Positions 12,234 to 25,700 of a DNA stretch of 64,000 nucleotides are shown in pieces (position 1 is the stretch's first letter; the number at the start of each line of letters is the position of its first letter). The DNA lies in the NCBI GenBank assembly GCA_021234155.1, contig JAJEKV010000008.1, positions 23,691,931 to 23,755,930 on the forward strand, given 5' to 3'. This stretch comes from Isoetes taiwanensis. Taxonomy: Eukaryota > Streptophyta > Lycopodiopsida > Isoetales > Isoetaceae. The translations under genes and the position numbers were made by a program. Under the pieces are notes generated by a model that was given only the letters and a program-made list of their open reading frames with translations, had not been told where the DNA came from and did no database searches.

Positions 12234-14738
12234 TTAGATTCGGGGAAGTTTATCATGTATCAGGGCCAGCCTCTTGATATTCAGAATTGCACATTCAGCT
12301 AGGTTAGAATTACAATAAATTCTGCAAGCACTAAGGAAGGCTCCCCAAACTGCAGTGTCGGGAAGCATTGGCATTGCATCAATAAAATCCTTGGCTCAGG
12401 GCCAGCCTCTTGATATTCAGAATTGCACATTCAGATGCATGTATAATGTTCATGTCTTGGTACCGTCTCATGATGTTGAGCCATGCAAACAAAATAGCTA
12501 TATCCTGCACTAACTTGACCTATGTTGCTACATGACGAGAGAATGGGAAGGAATGCAACCCCATCAGGCTGAATACCATGTTGTTGCATCTGCTCAAAAA
12601 GTGCAAGGACCTCTTTGATATTCCCTTGTTGTGAATATCCTGACATTATTGCAGTCCAAGAAATAAGATCTTTCCCAGGCATTCTACGAAAAGCTTCTCT
12701 ACAATTTTCTATGCTTCCACATTTAGCATACATGTCAACAAGAGTATTCCAGACAGAGCTATCCAACTCCATACCATCATCAACAAGATTGCCATGAAAA
12801 CACTTACCCAACTCTAAAGCTCCTATGATAGAACAGACACCCAAAATAGTACCATAGGTGATCTTGTTTGGATTCAAACCACAGGTTTGCATGTGAGTGA
12901 AAAGAATTATGGCTTCTTTTGTTTGCCCATGCTCAACATATCCTGAAATTAAAGCATGACATGAAAATGGATCTTGTGCAGGCATTCTGTCAAATATTTT
13001 AATGGCATGGTGAATGTCTTCACATTGAATATACATGGCAAGAATGCAGCTCCACGGGGATAAACTTGATTTATCAATGCTGGCATGAATAAATTTCCCC
13101 CAGCCTACACTTGTGCACGCTCCCAATACAGTGTTTAATGGCATGGTGAATGTCTTCACATTGAATATACATGGCAAGAATGCAGCTCCACGGGGATAAA
13201 CTTGATTTATCAATGCTGGCATGAATAAATTTCCCCCAGCCTACACTTGTGCACGCTCCCAATACAGTGGCATATGTAACTTCATCTGATTCAGGCCATC
13301 CTGTTGCATTTTGCGAAATAAGATGAATACTGCCTTAAGATTTCCCTGTTCACTACATGCATCAAAAGACATCCATGGATATGTGTGCCCCGATTTATAT
13401 CTGCTTTGCCAGTGTATGCTGACAGAACACTAACATATGTAACTTCATCTGGTCTAATATCATCTGCTTGCATCAATTCAAACAAGTGAAGTGTTTGATA
13501 CGAATCACCATGTTGGACACATCCACAGAGCATTGCATTCCACGAGATTATATCATGCATTGGCATTGTATTAAAGACTCTACTTGAATCCTGCATACTA
13601 TTACACCTAACATACATTGAGATCACTGCATTTCCAATCGTAATATCAAGCTCTAATCCAGATTTCATAAAATGGGCATATGACAGTTTTGCAATCCATA
13701 ACGATCTAAGCCCACCACATGCATTCAACAAGTTGACATATGTGATCCTGTTTGGCTTCATCCCATGCTGCTTCATGCCAATGAAACAATTAAAAGCTTT
13801 GCTGCCATCCAAAAGTTTGGCATATCCTGTCATCAACAGATCTAAGCCCACCACATGCATTCAACAAGTTGACATATGTGATCCTAGGCATCTTCCATGT
13901 TTCCATAACTGCTATACATGCCAATTAAGGCATGTGCAATGGATAGATATGATTGTGTATGACGTTTCAGCAGTTCAGCATGAATTTTCTTGCCCCATTG
14001 TGCAAATCCTACATTAGAACATACACCCAAAATGGTAATATATGTGACATTATTTGGCTCCACGCCTTGTTGCTGAATGTGGATGAAAAGGTCAAGGGCC
14101 TCATAAAAATCTCCTTGTTCAGAATATCCTGAGATCATAGTAGTCCAGGCAACAACATTTCTTGCATATTGTTCAAATACTAGACGAGCCTGGTAAACAT
14201 TTCCACATTTGATGTACATCCTAATAAGAGCACTGGCCAGGAAGACACCAGATTGCAGGCCAGATATCATGAACTGGGCGTGAATAATCTTGCCATAGCC
14301 TTCTAGTTCTGAACTCGCACATCCACACAAAACACTAGTATATGTGAACTTATCTGGCAGAACTCCCTCTTGCTGCATTTCAAAAAACAATTTGACAGCA
14401 GCATAGCCATTATTGTTTCGAATCTGTGCTACAATGATCGTGGTCCATGTAACCACATCCCTGTCATGCATTTGATCAAATACCTGATATGCATCTATCA
14501 ATCTCTGACAGTTAGCATACATATTAATAAGCGAATTTGCCAAGAAAACATTTAAGCTGAATTGGTTCCTGAGAATACCGGCATGGACTAGAGCACCTTT
14601 ACCCCCAGATTTTGACTTGGTGCAAGCTTGCAAAATAAAGGCAGCCTGAATGGAGTCTTTAGACGGACCTTGTATATCAAGCAACTTCAAAACGTTAAGC
14701 TGAAAATGGAGATTTGGCCAGCTTTGCATATTGAACAA
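12234..14738 (-). CDS. Pentatricopeptide repeat protein, PLS class with partial E domain (copy A)
   Basis: PLS-class PPR proteins bind organellar RNA and act in editing, splicing or processing. The intronless reading frame starts [10 protein letters not shown] at 14738. It shows repeated PPR signatures such as [53 protein letters not shown] and DLISWTAIMSGYSQQG, in the P-L-S order. Near the end [13 protein letters not shown] leads into an E-type motif (MPMLPDTAVWGAFLSACR) and the frame stops at 12234, inside what is normally the E domain, with no DYW. Three 136-bp slips break the frame here (13839-13885, 13134-13269 with a compensating deletion near 13358, and 12397-12434). Copy B covers those gaps. 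The gene converges on asparagine synthetase, 310 bp between stop codons. No targeting peptide is obvious. Confidence 0.85.
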
Positions 14739-14786
14739 TGATAGACTGACTGTAATAAGAAACCTGTATAATAACTGTACTATAAC

Positions 14787-15058
14787 TCTGCGGAAAACTG
14801 AGAGGTTAAAATTTGGGGGAAAACTCCTGTTGGCTCTTATCTATGCGCAAAATTAGATGGCTGTTTTGATGTTTCATAGATGGGTCTACGTAAAAAGATG
14901 ATGATGATGAAGTTGATGCATGTCTGCGGAAAAATGAGAGGTTAAAATTTGGGGGAAAACTCCTGTTGGCTCTTATCTATGCGCAAAATTAGATGGCTGT
15001 TTTGATGTTTCATAGATGGGTCTACGTAAAAAGATGATGATGATGAAGTTGATGCATG
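14787..15058. repeat. Exact 136-bp tandem duplication upstream of PPR gene (copy A)
   Basis: The unit 14787-14922 is followed directly by a near-perfect copy, 14923-15058. Copy B has only one unit here. The period is the same 136 bp as the lag of the other slips in this window. Confidence 0.9.
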
Positions 15059-15486
15059 ATTTTTATTTGTAGCGTCATTTTGGATCGAGCCTGCTCGCGC
15101 GTTATCGTCGCCTTCTACTCCCTCGTAATTCCTATTTGAGATGTGGCACACATTCTAACCTAGACATTGACTAAAGTTTTTACGCAAAGTTAATTTTGAG
15201 TAAGTAATTGTTGCCATTTAGTTAAAGTTCTAGAATGGTACTAAACTTTAAAGAATCATTCTCGGTGTATTATCATTCTGGGTGTATTCAAAATTTTTAG
15301 ACCATTGATGTTGGCATATGCCACAAAGATATGCCATGGGACTAATTTGTAGCCCTCAAACACAAGTCAAGATGGGGTCAACGATGGGGCCCACCTATCT
15401 TGGTTGACTTTACCCCTAACATTTGATGAAACCATTGAAAATATCATGCTCGTGACTTAGCAACAAACAACAACATTAAACATTGA

Positions 15487-15575
15487 AAATAGACAATGAT
15501 GAGCCCTGGGGAGTCGAACCCCAAAGAGTTGCATCCCACGCCATCTCAGTATTACCAGGCATCTCAAAGGAGAGA
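15487..15575 (-). mobile_element. SINE-like segment with B box (copy A)
   Basis: On the minus strand GGTTCGACTCC matches the RNA polymerase III B box perfectly, flanked by GGG and CCC that can pair. An A-box-like TGGCGTGGGATG lies about 20 bp before it, closer than in most SINEs. The counterpart in copy B (about 49735-49790) is corrupted. Boundaries are not visible. Confidence 0.3.
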
Positions 15576-17924
15576 TGCCTAGTATACCTAGGGGTCAAGC
15601 CCATCAACAAACAAAAGGAGTTAGTATCAAAAGATTATTTCAATATCTAAAGAGCCACCCTGAAACTCGATTTATACAGCAGCCCCATGCAAAAGAATCA
15701 ACACGTGTCAAGACCATACCCGCCAAAGAAGACCAAGCTGCAACACATTCAGAAAATAAACAAGTTTCATTTATATAAAAAGCATAATCAGTTCTTCCAG
15801 CCACAAAAACATAGACAAAGAGATGAAAAACAGACGGGCCATGGGCGCCACTGCAAGATGCCTAATCGGGCTCATCCAACCAAATCTCTTGCACGAAAGC
15901 AAGAGACTCTAGCCAAGCTCATATGAGAGCTGCTAAAGACATGTAACTCGCATTAATGTGTACACCCAATTGATCCCATTCTACAAAGATATATAGCATT
16001 CTCGATCAAGCATAGAACCCATTCAGGGCCTCCTAAGCAAGCCGCAAGGACGCCAAGAATCCTATGCGCCTGGGCCCCACCGCACGATGCTACTAACAAA
16101 TTCCTTGAGCAGAGAAATCGGCCAGCTCACCAGAATATGACCGATCCGGATGTGAAGCTTCAACTCTAGAGGAAATAAAGGAATCGTGCAACACACAAAC
16201 AAATAGGTCTGTTCCACCCCAAAGAACAAAGTTTCCATCGTCCACATCACTACCCGCAACTAAGAACCAAACAAAGCCATGAAAAAGACAAAACTCAGAC
16301 ACCGAAAAGCCAACAAATATGATCACCCAACAAACATGGTGCAATCACCCATGTGCACGGGATGAAATCCACACCAGGCTCCAAAACAACCACATCATCA
16401 CCGGGCATGACTATAAGATTGATCACAAAACATCCCGAAATTAAAGTCCCGCCATCCTCGGATGCTATCATCCCAATACCTTCTTTCCCCATACCATTTC
16501 GCTTCTACGTGCACTAACCCGCCAGTAGCCCAAACAAAATAGTTCTCTTGCCTGAGGGCATGCATTGAGAAGGATTTAGGAGCACCTCCATGCCGCCCTT
16601 TATTACCTGCATTAATCGTGAGCAGAGATTGGAAGGTATGATCCAAGAACCGATAGTGTAAACTTACCGTAACGGATCATTCCGCCAATGTAAAATGTGG
16701 AGGCTAGCACCATCTTATTTCGCTAAGCCATGATAGTTCACATAATGGGCAAAGACGATTAAGCAAATTCTTATTATCAAGCACAACTAAGTTCTTGGTG
16801 TCACCTCCCCATCTCGTATAAATCCTTACCTCGATGCAATCCACAATCGATATTATGAAGGTGATGTATATAGTGGACCTTTCCAAAATCTTTCATACAA
16901 TAACCAACCATACCTTCAAAACAAGGAAGAAGGTATTCTTCAAGGCTTTACAGATAACACCGTGAGGCTTACTACACCGCTTAAATTCCTTTTAATGGTA
17001 TCATTCATGGCCCCGGGTTTTTGAAACGCCTCTAAAGACACAGCCGGCAAAGGCAAGTGGTCTACAATAGCACCCCTTTCCATAGCTACAAACCAAAGAA
17101 CACACCTCCTATCACAAAACCAACAAGCCCATCAGAGAAACTCACAGGGACATCCCGCCGCATAAAACCTAGAGTCACACTCACATCTATCGTTCCAACT
17201 CCTCAGCAAAGAAATCCTCGCCTCTCACTCCGAATTGGAATTCAAGACATGGCTCACGTATGTGGCCGCAGGAGTTTCAATCACTTCGAGCCTTTCTCAA
17301 GCTGCCCCTTCTATCAACATAGCGCATAAGAAGCAAAAGAACGCAAAGAAAAGCAAGAAGCAGAAGCTTACCTCCTCTGCAATGCACTTCCGCCCCCCCG
17401 CCAATGCCCGGGCGAAGCCTTTATCCACCCAAACCGTAAAAGAAACAAACATAAGAGCTTTATCACCGTGAGCTCCTATCCCCTTCAATGGACACTAACA
17501 CTGCTACCAACCGCTCAAAATGCCCACCATGATTCCGGTGGTTTGAATCTATGTTGCCACCACAAAGATTTTATCCATACCAATACAACCCTTAACCATT
17601 GCCAAAAGGTATAACAAACACACATTATGCCAATCCTATAATCGCCAATTTTGACCATTGATTATGTGAATATTCCATGTCATATTCCCAATGCACAAAA
17701 TGGGCTCCTTGTAAGTCAAGATGGGGTCAAACCCCACTTCCATCGCCATCCTAAGGTGCACTACAACGATTCCATCCAAGTCAACCAAGTATATTAGCTC
17801 CAAAAAAAAGCAAAACCCACCAATTTCACTGACACATCTCAATAACAAGTTTGAACAGTCCGCTGCTGTCACTTCCTCCATCAAAACTAAAATGTAAATA
17901 TGACAAAGTTAATAACATGCATGA

Positions 17925-18000
17925 AGAGGAAGCATGGGATTTGAACCCCCGCCCCAAAAAGGCGCTTGAAAAACCAAGATGAAACCCTTAAGACATGACC
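17925..18000 (-). mobile_element. SINE-like segment with B box (copy A)
   Basis: On the minus strand GGTTCAAATCC is framed by GGGG and CCCC that can pair as in a tRNA T arm. The same segment is at about 52080-52150 in copy B. It is probably a tRNA-derived SINE fragment; the element's ends cannot be placed. Confidence 0.3.
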
Positions 18001-18215
18001 TTGAAGCCAAATAGAAGCACACACTCAATAGGGGCTCTTCCCCGAAAGCCCGCATGCCTCCAAGAGCATCTAAGCAACAAGGAAGACGGCTTAAGAAAAA
18101 ACATCTAAGAAGAACATCGCACTTGCTCTTCTCGGCAAATAATCACTTGCAAAAAACACCGCAAAGCTCCACTATTTGTCCCGATAAGGCAAAATTTTGG
18201 GTTACTTGATGCGTG

Positions 18216-18246
18216 TTTTTTTTTTTTTTTTTTTGAGAGAGAGAGA
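18216..18246. repeat. Poly-T followed by GA repeat (copy A)
   Basis: About 19 T residues run into a GAGAGA tract. The copy B counterpart (52382-52418) is longer in both parts. On the minus strand this reads CT repeat then poly-A, so it may be the tail of a retroposon. Confidence 0.7.
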
Positions 18247-20054
18247 ACGGGTGTTTTTTATATAGAATAAAAGTACAATGTTTCAAACATATAAAGGATT
18301 ACTATAGGAGAAGCCTCAACATCTTTCATCCTTTATGCCAGAAACTTATTCTCTCGCTTCCTCGTAGCTAATATACATGAAGCGCATGGTGATCTCCCAT
18401 ATGGTGACCGTAAAAGACAAGAAGATAATCGAAAAAAATAGCTCCCAAGCTTTTTACACATTGAAAAACTAAAGCTTTACCCGTAAACACCTAAGATAGA
18501 AGGAAGTACCATAATATGAGACCAAATTAGTTGTCGTGATTGTTGGGATGCAAAACAAGGCATTTAAGTAGGCTAGACACACTTGCCCAAACCGGCCAAG
18601 ACTCCTCCCAAAAGTCCGTTCATGATCTATAAGCTTCTTCCCTGCTCACATGATATCCCTAGCTCGCCCCCCTAAATTGATCTCATTTCTTGCACTAATC
18701 CATTCAAATAATTCCCAAATTCCACCAAAACCTCATGATAAAAGACAAATTCGATCAATTTTGAAAATTCTCAGACCTTTCGCTAGGGAAGAAAGAACGG
18801 GAGAAGGAAACTGATGCCGACAGAGTAAACCCAAAGTGTAATGAAGGTCCGGGTGATCAAGTTAGAAGTCGCTTCTACCAAGCCTGCATCTAATCTACTC
18901 CACCTTATAGGCCATTTTGCCTTTTCTGTGTTCTCTAAGAAAGATTGGAAATGATCCTTCTCTAAAAAGCAAGAACATTATGCTTTCATAAAGCAAGGAT
19001 GCTTTAAGCAAAGAGCGCAGTAAGCCACGTTAGTGGCATGAAGGCATGAAGGAGACATGGAAAGAACCACCATAAAGTCGCCAAGGAGAAAAATTTACAA
19101 GAAACCCCGAAAAAATCTTCAAGACTGCCGGATCCCATGCTAGCATCTGCAAAACAGAAAAAGAAGCCCTCGATTTTGGAGCAAGAAAGGCCGAATCGAT
19201 GAGAGAGGGGCTTCTTTCTCTCCCCGCCTCCCGCTTAGCCGCCGCCGCCAGGTTCGCACTAAGAACCATCGGCCGAAAACCCTTGATGCGTGTTTCTCCC
19301 GAGCTTTGCAACTAAAAATGGAAGGGAGAAGCCTAATGCCTAATATCGAAGCAAAGAACAACAAAGATGTACGCTAAAAAAGAGCTTATATTTGTAGCCA
19401 ATCTATGGAGAAATTTGCGTAAGACCTATAAATAAAGAATGTGACAACGGCAACACAAAGACCTGACAACAAAGCTGCCCTTGAACTCTTCCACCTCAAA
19501 TCCAAATTTTATCATCAACACTTCTCAACATAAGCAAAACAAAGACATGAAGGCGACCTCACAAGCTTCTTCCCACAATCAACGATACCCAAGACACAGC
19601 CCACAAAGACTAAGATATAAAGAGCGCCTCACTCAGGACTCCCAGGACATAGCCACTTAATTTCCACCGGCCAGATGCGAAACCGCCTCGCTCTTCCATC
19701 GGCTCCATGCGCTACGGCCATCGCTGTAACGTAACTTCAAAATAAGAACCTCGACCTAGCCTCGATCAACCATAGCAATCCCAAACCCCCTATTACGACG
19801 CATTAAAATACCATTTCCACATACCTAATACCCCCTCAACCTAAGACAATCTTATGTTATGCCAACCCCAAACAACAATTGCAGAATTTAATAGAAAGGT
19901 TAGGCAAAATTATAGACACGCATAAAGAAACCAATAAAATTGCAAAATGAGAGAGTAAAAAAAGATCAAGTCAGATTTCCATTGCAAGTCGCTTACATTG
20001 AGATAGTTCAAAACTCAACTGCATTGAGGTAGTTCAAACTATTTCCTAGGTACT

Positions 20055-21022
20055 TCATCTAGCTGCAATATTCTTCACAAACTTGGATAGATCAATGTTG
20101 CTTCCTCCGGGGACAATGATGCAGTTATTGAATGTTCCTCCTGAAAAGCTAGCAGATGCAACTTCCACTAATAGATTGAAGGCCACCCTCAACCTCACAT
20201 CTACAATTTCTTCAAGGGAAACATTGTCAAGGGATCATCTAACTTAGATGTATTCCTCAAAACAATGGGATTCATAGCAATAGCTACAATCGATAGACTG
20301 CCAAAGCACTGTATCTCCAACCGCTACATTAGGGATCCAAATTCAAACTACTCCGCACAAGAAGAATCACACATTCAAATATTACTAACTTTCTAAATCC
20401 TAACAACAACCTAATTCTAACTACTAGCCTACTAAAGATTCAAGATTCTTAGGCCCATTACAAGAAAACGACATTATCGTAACATCTCAATTCACTTTTA
20501 TACACCTCATCAAACATCATGCACGCAGTTATAATCATTGAACGACTTTCAAACTATTGACATTACAGCCTCACATTTCAAGTTCGATGTTTTATCATAT
20601 CTAGGCTTAAAAGCGTAATCACAGAATAGATTCTAGAAATTATTAACAAGACTAAATAAAAAACTACACTTTATCGCTTGTAAACCCCGAGTCCTATGCC
20701 CCGGCCACACCCATGCAACTTCTACAGAACATTGGCCCTTGCTAGCCTATTACAAACCGATGTTTTTGCCGTGAAATTTAACTTCAATACCTATAGTTTG
20801 CAACATATATTTCATCCAATATCCTCGTCACTTTTGCTCCCATCCTATGCTTTTGGTTGTACCAAACCCGTAAAAAGATAGGTTAAAGTATTGAAAATTA
20901 AATCTAAAACAAACAAAAATAAAAGCAAAGAAAATACTACATGTGATTAATGAATTGATGCTGTAAGAATATAAAGCATTCTGCATTTTTATCTCCAAAT
21001 TTTGGTAACCATTGACATGCAT
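20055..21022 (-). CDS. Exon-like blocks of unrecognised gene (copy A)
   Basis: These are the counterparts of the minus-strand exon-like blocks at 54252-55221 in copy B. The last block (20055-20351) ends in SGGTFNNCIIVPGGSN...KFVKNIAAR and a stop. A one-base difference between copies near 20235 shifts the frame. Upstream blocks carry VWYNQ-type and LPKFGDKNAE-type peptides in copy B and are more corrupted here. I do not recognise the family. Confidence 0.3.
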
Positions 21023-21676
21023 TTAATTGTCAACACAACATCTTCTTCAAGCATCAAAGAGGTTGTCCCAAAGCGTTTCTTGATACTTTTATAGAGAGAT
21101 CATAATTTTTGCTCAATCTTTCATTGTTATTCTAAACACCCCTAACATCAACTACCACAACTATAAACTAGTAACCAACTCTCTCCCTCTATAGCAAACC
21201 TTGACAAATGTAATAAAATCTTCTTTGAAGACCTACATAAAAAATGGAATGATCCATATAAAATAAAAGTGCTAGTTCTTGTTGTAATTTATCTCATCGG
21301 GCTTCTTTGCCCTTCGCCGTGATCTAATATGGATATCTTGTCTTTTTGGCATTAGCAAATATTGCACTTTTTATATCACAAATGGTATCCCCTCGACACC
21401 GTAAAACCCTATTCTTACTTCCCTCGTGTTCTCTTTGATAATAGTTCATCTAAACCTTTTCCTTCTAAACTTTTAGCATGCAGCATGCAACAAGTAGCAA
21501 CCAGCTTAGTATTTAAATAAAGTATTAAATAAATTTGAATCTACACTCATGTTTCAAGAGGGGTCTACACTCAGCCCATTCTATCTTTATTAATCTTTGT
21601 GCCAGAATTAACCTCCTCACTACCTCATCCTCCTCGAGATCTAGAAAGGTACTTTTTTCGAAATCTTATCACAAAC

Positions 21677-22715
21677 CGAACGCCTCCTAAGGCTTAACAC
21701 TTGAAATCAAAACAAGAGAGAATAATGGAACTCAAATAATAAATATCTTTTCTTTATAAAAATTTAGTAACAAGGATTTGTAATTCATAAACTCGTTACA
21801 ACTCAAACCACGAGGGAATTCCACGATGACAACATTCTACTATCACTCATACCCTCGCCGACACACGCTAAATACCAAATTAACTGTAAGAAATAAGAAA
21901 AGAAGTGATGGATTAGTCCAAGGAAGGACTAAGTGGGTAAACCATTACCTTAACCTCGAGAGGCTAATTGTTACACACGTGCACAAAGGCACACAAATGT
22001 TAGTGACACATAGAACATCTTCTTATAACTTATTGTGATTCGTGGATGATCAATCCCTCACCGGTTCACACGATATCGCTCCTGACACCCACTATACATC
22101 CATATACCAATCACCTAGTATGTTGTTGCTCATCCGCTCCAACCTCCCAAGAATCCAAGGGCGTATGGGTTCATTCAAAGTTCATTCTTTAATGTTATAT
22201 TATATTTGGTAAACACAAACACAAAGAATCAATAACAAAAATAAAACATGTAAGCTTTTAGACAAACTACTATACAAAAGAAAAAAGATAACTCCAAATA
22301 AACCAGAACTCCAAAGATCCTGGGCCCAGCCTCCCACCAAAGGATCTTCCACGGTAGTCTTATATTCCATCCATGTCCATCTTTTTTGTGATATCTCTAA
22401 TCATAAGGGAGTTATGAGAGATGCCACCCCCAATCAAACTAGACTTCGGAGGACTTTCCGTAATGCTTAAGATCTACCTATCTCCGATAAATTATCACGA
22501 AGTTATCATGTTTTTAAAGTTTGCCCCTTCTTTATACTATCTATCTTTTCTAAAATTAGAAAAATATCCTCTCCTTTCCAATTATAGGAACATCTTCTAT
22601 TCTTACACCATCTCCCTCTAATCATAGATCCGCTATTCTAGTCTCGATATTACCTCTATTTTCCTCGACATTCAACAGACCTAATATAGACACCGTATTC
22701 TCAATGGTTTCCCTT
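21677..22715 (-). mobile_element. LTR, incomplete (copy A)
   Basis: This matches the LTR at 55877-57011 from its first bases (here CGAACGCCTCC in place of TGAAACGCTCC) to about 90 bp before its end, with many small differences. It then runs into unrelated GC-richer DNA. In copy B the same LTR is complete and continues into three internal regions and three more LTRs. The end of similarity between copies A and B therefore falls inside a repeated element. Confidence 0.75.
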
Positions 22716-25700
22716 TGATCGCCGGTTTCTTTCGTCTTAAGATGCAGTTGACTCAAGGGATTCAGCAGAGATCTTTGCTACTATTTGACATGCCGTCCGA
22801 ATTTCGTCACCTGAGATTCTGCGAAAGCGTGTTAAAGCGAACAGATCCCGCTGAAAGGCGCTCCTCCTTAATGTAATAACGTGATGGTCGGTGACGGCGA
22901 AACCATGGGTATTGTCGTTACTGCGGTTGCGTGTCGATTACCTTTGTCGCCCAGAGTAGGATGTTTGTTGTTTTTAATCGGGCATTGCCGATCTTATTTC
23001 GGATGTGGTGGTGGCGGAGCATTGTAATTCCTCCGGGGTTGGGTTGCGACTCTCCGGCGCTGTTAGGTTGCCCTCTGTACCACTGGAAGTGTAAGATATG
23101 TCATTGCCCACCGGCTCCTTCTGGTCGCTAACCCCAAACATGGAATTTCGTACCTGCTGGCTGGTGATCTCCATACGTCCTTTGGGTCCTGTCCATTCGA
23201 GTCGCCCTCCTTGGGCGGCGTAGTAAGGTCGTCGCCCAACACAGTTTCTAGGTTGCAGGTCCGGGTGCCATTCGAGCGGTACCACTTGATCTTTAATGCG
23301 ATATAGGCGTAGATGTTCCTTCATGACCTCGTCTCCTCCTCTCATAACCTCCTGCTGGAACCGATGAGGACCACTCCTTAACGTTTTAGGGAACGACTCA
23401 TCCGGATAATATGGGTGCTTTATGGTTGCCTAAGCTTTGGTTTCTCGCGCATTTGGCGTTACGCCAGCGGCCAATTTTGAGCCTGGAAATACCGGGTGGT
23501 TCATCTACTGGTTTCCTCATCATGCGCTGACTTCTGTGCGACGGTGCTGCTGGCCGCGGCGTGGCATCAATCTCTAACGTCTGCTGCACCTGTATGCGCC
23601 GTTTAACTGTTTGAAACTCATGTGCGTCAGGTTAGTGGCTGTCGAGATCCACTCTTTCGTGCTCGTGGATGCTGGTAGGGAGGGTTGCCCTCCTAGAAGA
23701 TTCTTGATGGGTTGGGTACCAATATTCTTGGCTGGTGAAGGTGGTAAGTAGGCGGTGGTGCAATCTGCTCTTTTCGTTGTCGATTGATGACGTACGTTTG
23801 GCAGCTATCGCAGGTGCGCCTTTTGGTCTCCTCTCATATCGCGCCGGGCGGACAGTGTCTTCAAGTTAAGCCTTTAACTCCTCTGTAGCTCACGGCCTTG
23901 CGCCGAAAAGCAACTCTGTTGCAAACACGGTACGGGCTCTATGACAAGATGGCTTTCGGCGGCTAAGGACATATCTATAATCTGAAGTCTATGGACATTA
24001 GGACATGTGGTATGTAGCCGCGATATGAGGTTGTTTGCGGTGCCGGGTGCAACAAAATTGGTTTGGGGGCAAATCTCTACACATATGGGTAGCTTGGGCG
24101 GCTCTAGGCTCTAGCTCCTTTCTGAACAATACGGCAATAGGGGGTGTCAATGGGCTATATAGGTAAACTCTATTAGAAGGACCTGAAATTAGGTCAAGGT
24201 TTGCTTTGGCTCGGCGGGATGCTGACAGTTGAGCGGTTGCGGCTGTGCGCAAGGACCACTAGATAATGAAACACGCAAGAGGGTGTTCTTGGGCACTTCT
24301 ATATCTAAAGATGGAAGACATCAACTTTGAGCGAAACAATGCGCGTGGGTGCCTTTCTGAATGATGAGGCAGCGGTTTGGGAAAACTAATTCAAAGGAGT
24401 TTGAGCAATTCTGGTTATTTGAGCTGGGTTTGACGACACCTTTCGTTTGAGGTCATAAATGGATTCTAGTCTGTCGCGGTGCTAAACAATTTAGGCGATT
24501 TGGGCTGCGGCTCAGAGACCGCCAGGTTTGGAGATTCTCACACATTGCGCCGGACCGTAATGAACTTGCCATTTTTCTATCTGGCCGCGACGTGGCGCTC
24601 ATCAGGTTAAACTTGTCCAATTTGGGACGGATTACCTAATCGCTTATCGTCGTGAAGAATGGATATATTTAGTCGATTTGGAAGCGATTTGGGCGCTTTG
24701 AGGAGGCATGACCGCCACGTTGCGCCCAGACCGTCGCTGAGCATACCGGCGCATGCTGCGGGCGTGTGAGACATCCGCTAGTGTTCTGGATGCTTGTGGC
24801 TAAAAGCTGCCGACACTAACTCAACAGTGGGCAACATATAATTTGCTCGAACCTTGTATTAAACAAATTTGCCATTTGCGGGGTAATAAACCTCCTTTGA
24901 TACTAGTGGCTAAATTTGCATATCTTTCTTCATTATCGCTTGAGTATGCGGTATTGAGTCTTTGAATGGTGGACCGAACCTACGCTCTCTTTGCTTCTTG
25001 ACTGCGCTGCTCGGCTCACTAATTTCCTCTTCTTTGTTTAGGCTCATGCGCAAGAACATTTGGCATGCGAAGTCGAGGCGGGTACCGTTGTGATGGCGTC
25101 ATAATAGGTAGATCAGGGTGGCATGGTATATCTAAGCAGGTCTTGGTTCTAAGTCAAAACGGCCATTAATATTATCAAACTGTGAGCGCGATCTGGTATG
25201 GGTTACCGAGCGTGAAGCGGTACGCTGATTGGTTTGGCGGGAGGGTTTGGGGGTTCAACCACAATAGGTGGGAGTTTGATTCTGCTACATATTTTAAGAT
25301 AGGTAAATAGATTGAAAAACCAGACTAAATCTATAATTCCTAGGCTAAAATTGAATTACAAGTTAATTCATAACGTATTTCTGAAGCAATATACCACCGC
25401 ATTAGATCAGGTGGCAGGTCTTGGCTACATACGCATCCTAGTAGCGACATGGGAGGCTGCATCCTAATGGCTCACAATTTTGTCTTTATGTTTCTGCCCG
25501 GTGTCCGGGGAAATAGAGATTACTTCATTATACATCCTATGACGTATGGGAACATATCCTATTTGTCACGCTAATTTTTTGTCTTTTTATGTTCTCATTC
25601 AAAACAACTGACCTGGTAGCATGAAAAGCATACCCCGAGGTTTGGGGTGCGCTTGGCAAACGCTACTGGCGCTGCTACTGCAAAATGAAACTTTTCATAC

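Larger units (their letters stand above)
15059..20054. other. Intergenic DNA with SINE-like fragments (copy A)
   Basis: I find no gene with coherent exons on either strand. There are two RNA polymerase III B-box-like motifs on the minus strand (entries at 15487 and 17925) and a poly-T/GA tract near 18216. Copy B (49152-54251) aligns throughout, but the two differ at many CAG/CTG sites, so reading frames are unreliable. Confidence 0.5.
1..22715. repeat. Large duplication, copy A
   Basis: This block is present again at about 34350-56924 in the same orientation. Anchor pairs are the asparagine synthetase start codon (8071 and 42306) and the PPR start codon (14738 and 48968), giving offsets of 34235 and 34230. 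Gene regions are almost identical outside the 136-bp slips; intergenic parts (15.5-22.7 kb) differ more, mostly at CAG/CTG sites. The left end runs off the window. The right end of similarity lies inside an LTR. It could be a recent segmental duplication, two haplotypes placed in series, or a misjoin. Confidence 0.9.
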
